Source: Nothophaeocryptopus gaeumannii (lineage: Eukaryota > Ascomycota > Dothideomycetes > Mycosphaerellales > Mycosphaerellaceae). Taken from it: a stretch of 64,000 nt of DNA. Location: NCBI GenBank assembly GCA_031771865.1, contig JASISA010000009.1, positions 496,001-560,000 of the forward strand. Reading direction: 5' to 3'. The position numbers and the translations under genes were made by a program. The notes under the pieces were generated by a model. The model was not told the origin of the DNA and ran no database searches. It saw nothing but the letters and a program-made list of their open reading frames with translations. The stretch's first letter is position 1, and every line of letters begins with the position of its first letter. Below, one piece after another: positions 63,715 to 64,000 of the stretch.

Positions 63715-64000
63715 TCACGCACCGGGAGGAATGTACTTGTCGGTCTTGGTTCGTGAGCTCGATGTCGAAGTTCTTGTCCCCGAGAAAGGTACTGGATCCC
63801 CCCTTTCGACTGGTGCAGGATCGTCTGGAGCTGGTCTTCGAGCTGGCCCTGACGCAGTATCTGGATATGGCGGCGGCCTATGTGTTGACCTTGGTGGGGG
63901 AGGCATAGGATCGTTCGGAAACGGTCTCGGTGGTCGCTTCTGCCGCGTGCTCCGTCTCTTCAACTCCTTCCTTTCCGGTCGATCTCGCTCCTTGCTGCTT
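63715..64000 (-). CDS. Probable C-terminal end of a Pro/Arg-rich protein, cut by the window edge
   Basis: An open minus-strand frame enters from the right edge without a start codon and ends at a TGA at 63717-63715. It reads RPERKELKRRSTRQKRPPRP, then DPMPPPPRSTHRPPPYPDT and ends TKTDKYIPPGA. Composition is that of a disordered Pro/Arg-rich tail. No domain is visible. The plus strand is also open here, so the call is tentative. Confidence 0.35.
   Translation of the reverse strand, partial: SSKERDRPERKELKRRSTRQKRPPRPFPNDPMPPPPRSTHRPPPYPDTASGPARRPAPDDPAPVERGDPVPFSGTRTSTSSSRTKTDKYIPPGA

Noticed and set aside
63537..63908. 123-aa plus-strand open frame at the right edge
   Set aside because: The minus-strand Pro/Arg-rich frame over the same bases looks more protein-like; the plus frame has no motif.

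Overview
The window is nuclear DNA of a filamentous ascomycete, most likely a dothideomycete of the Mycosphaerellales/Capnodiales type. This rests on compact genes with introns of about 50-135 nt, GTANGT donors and CTRAY branch points, Pezizomycotina-type orthologues (a Pch1-type cyclin, a LaeA/UMT-type methyltransferase, a WSC-glyoxal oxidase) and relics of HET-domain genes. The species assignment is inference.

Layout. 0.5-4 kb: a small NTF2-like protein with an internal 19-residue duplication, a decayed Ca2+/H+ antiporter relic and a decayed HET gene. 4.2-13.8 kb: a housekeeping block with a Ubp16-type deubiquitinase, mitochondrial ribosomal protein bL9m, a small Cys-containing protein, a repetitive secreted protein and the splicing kinase PRP4. 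13.8-25.5 kb: a gene-poor stretch with a single Ran1/Sks1-type kinase gene, microsatellites and a 92-bp element with terminal inverted repeats and TA flanks. 25.5-40.9 kb: a dense block with a purine phosphoribosyltransferase (HPT1 family), an F-box-like protein, a coiled-coil protein, a leucine-rich-repeat protein, TMA7, a P-TEFb-type cyclin, a J-like-motif protein and a PLP aminotransferase. 41.2-56.5 kb: a six-WSC glyoxal oxidase, a P450 pseudogene, a spliced TOM6-like gene, an amidase, an F-box/Cys-rich protein and a LaeA-like methyltransferase. 57.7-64 kb: a small repetitive protein, a UFD1-plus-AZUL protein, a second HET pseudogene and a probable truncated gene at the right edge.

The genes do not form one pathway or an obvious biosynthetic cluster. 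Most are core cellular genes for translation, mitochondrial biogenesis, splicing, transcription elongation and ubiquitin turnover. The four accessory genes whose families suit conflict, transport or detoxification (two HET, one P450, one antiporter) all carry stops or frameshifts, while long neighbouring core genes are intact. That contrast is the main evolutionary signal here. I recognised no wholly new system. The most useful second looks are the inverted-repeat element, the cyclin stop codon followed by a long open in-frame tail, and the small spliced genes that a plain ORF scan misses or truncates.
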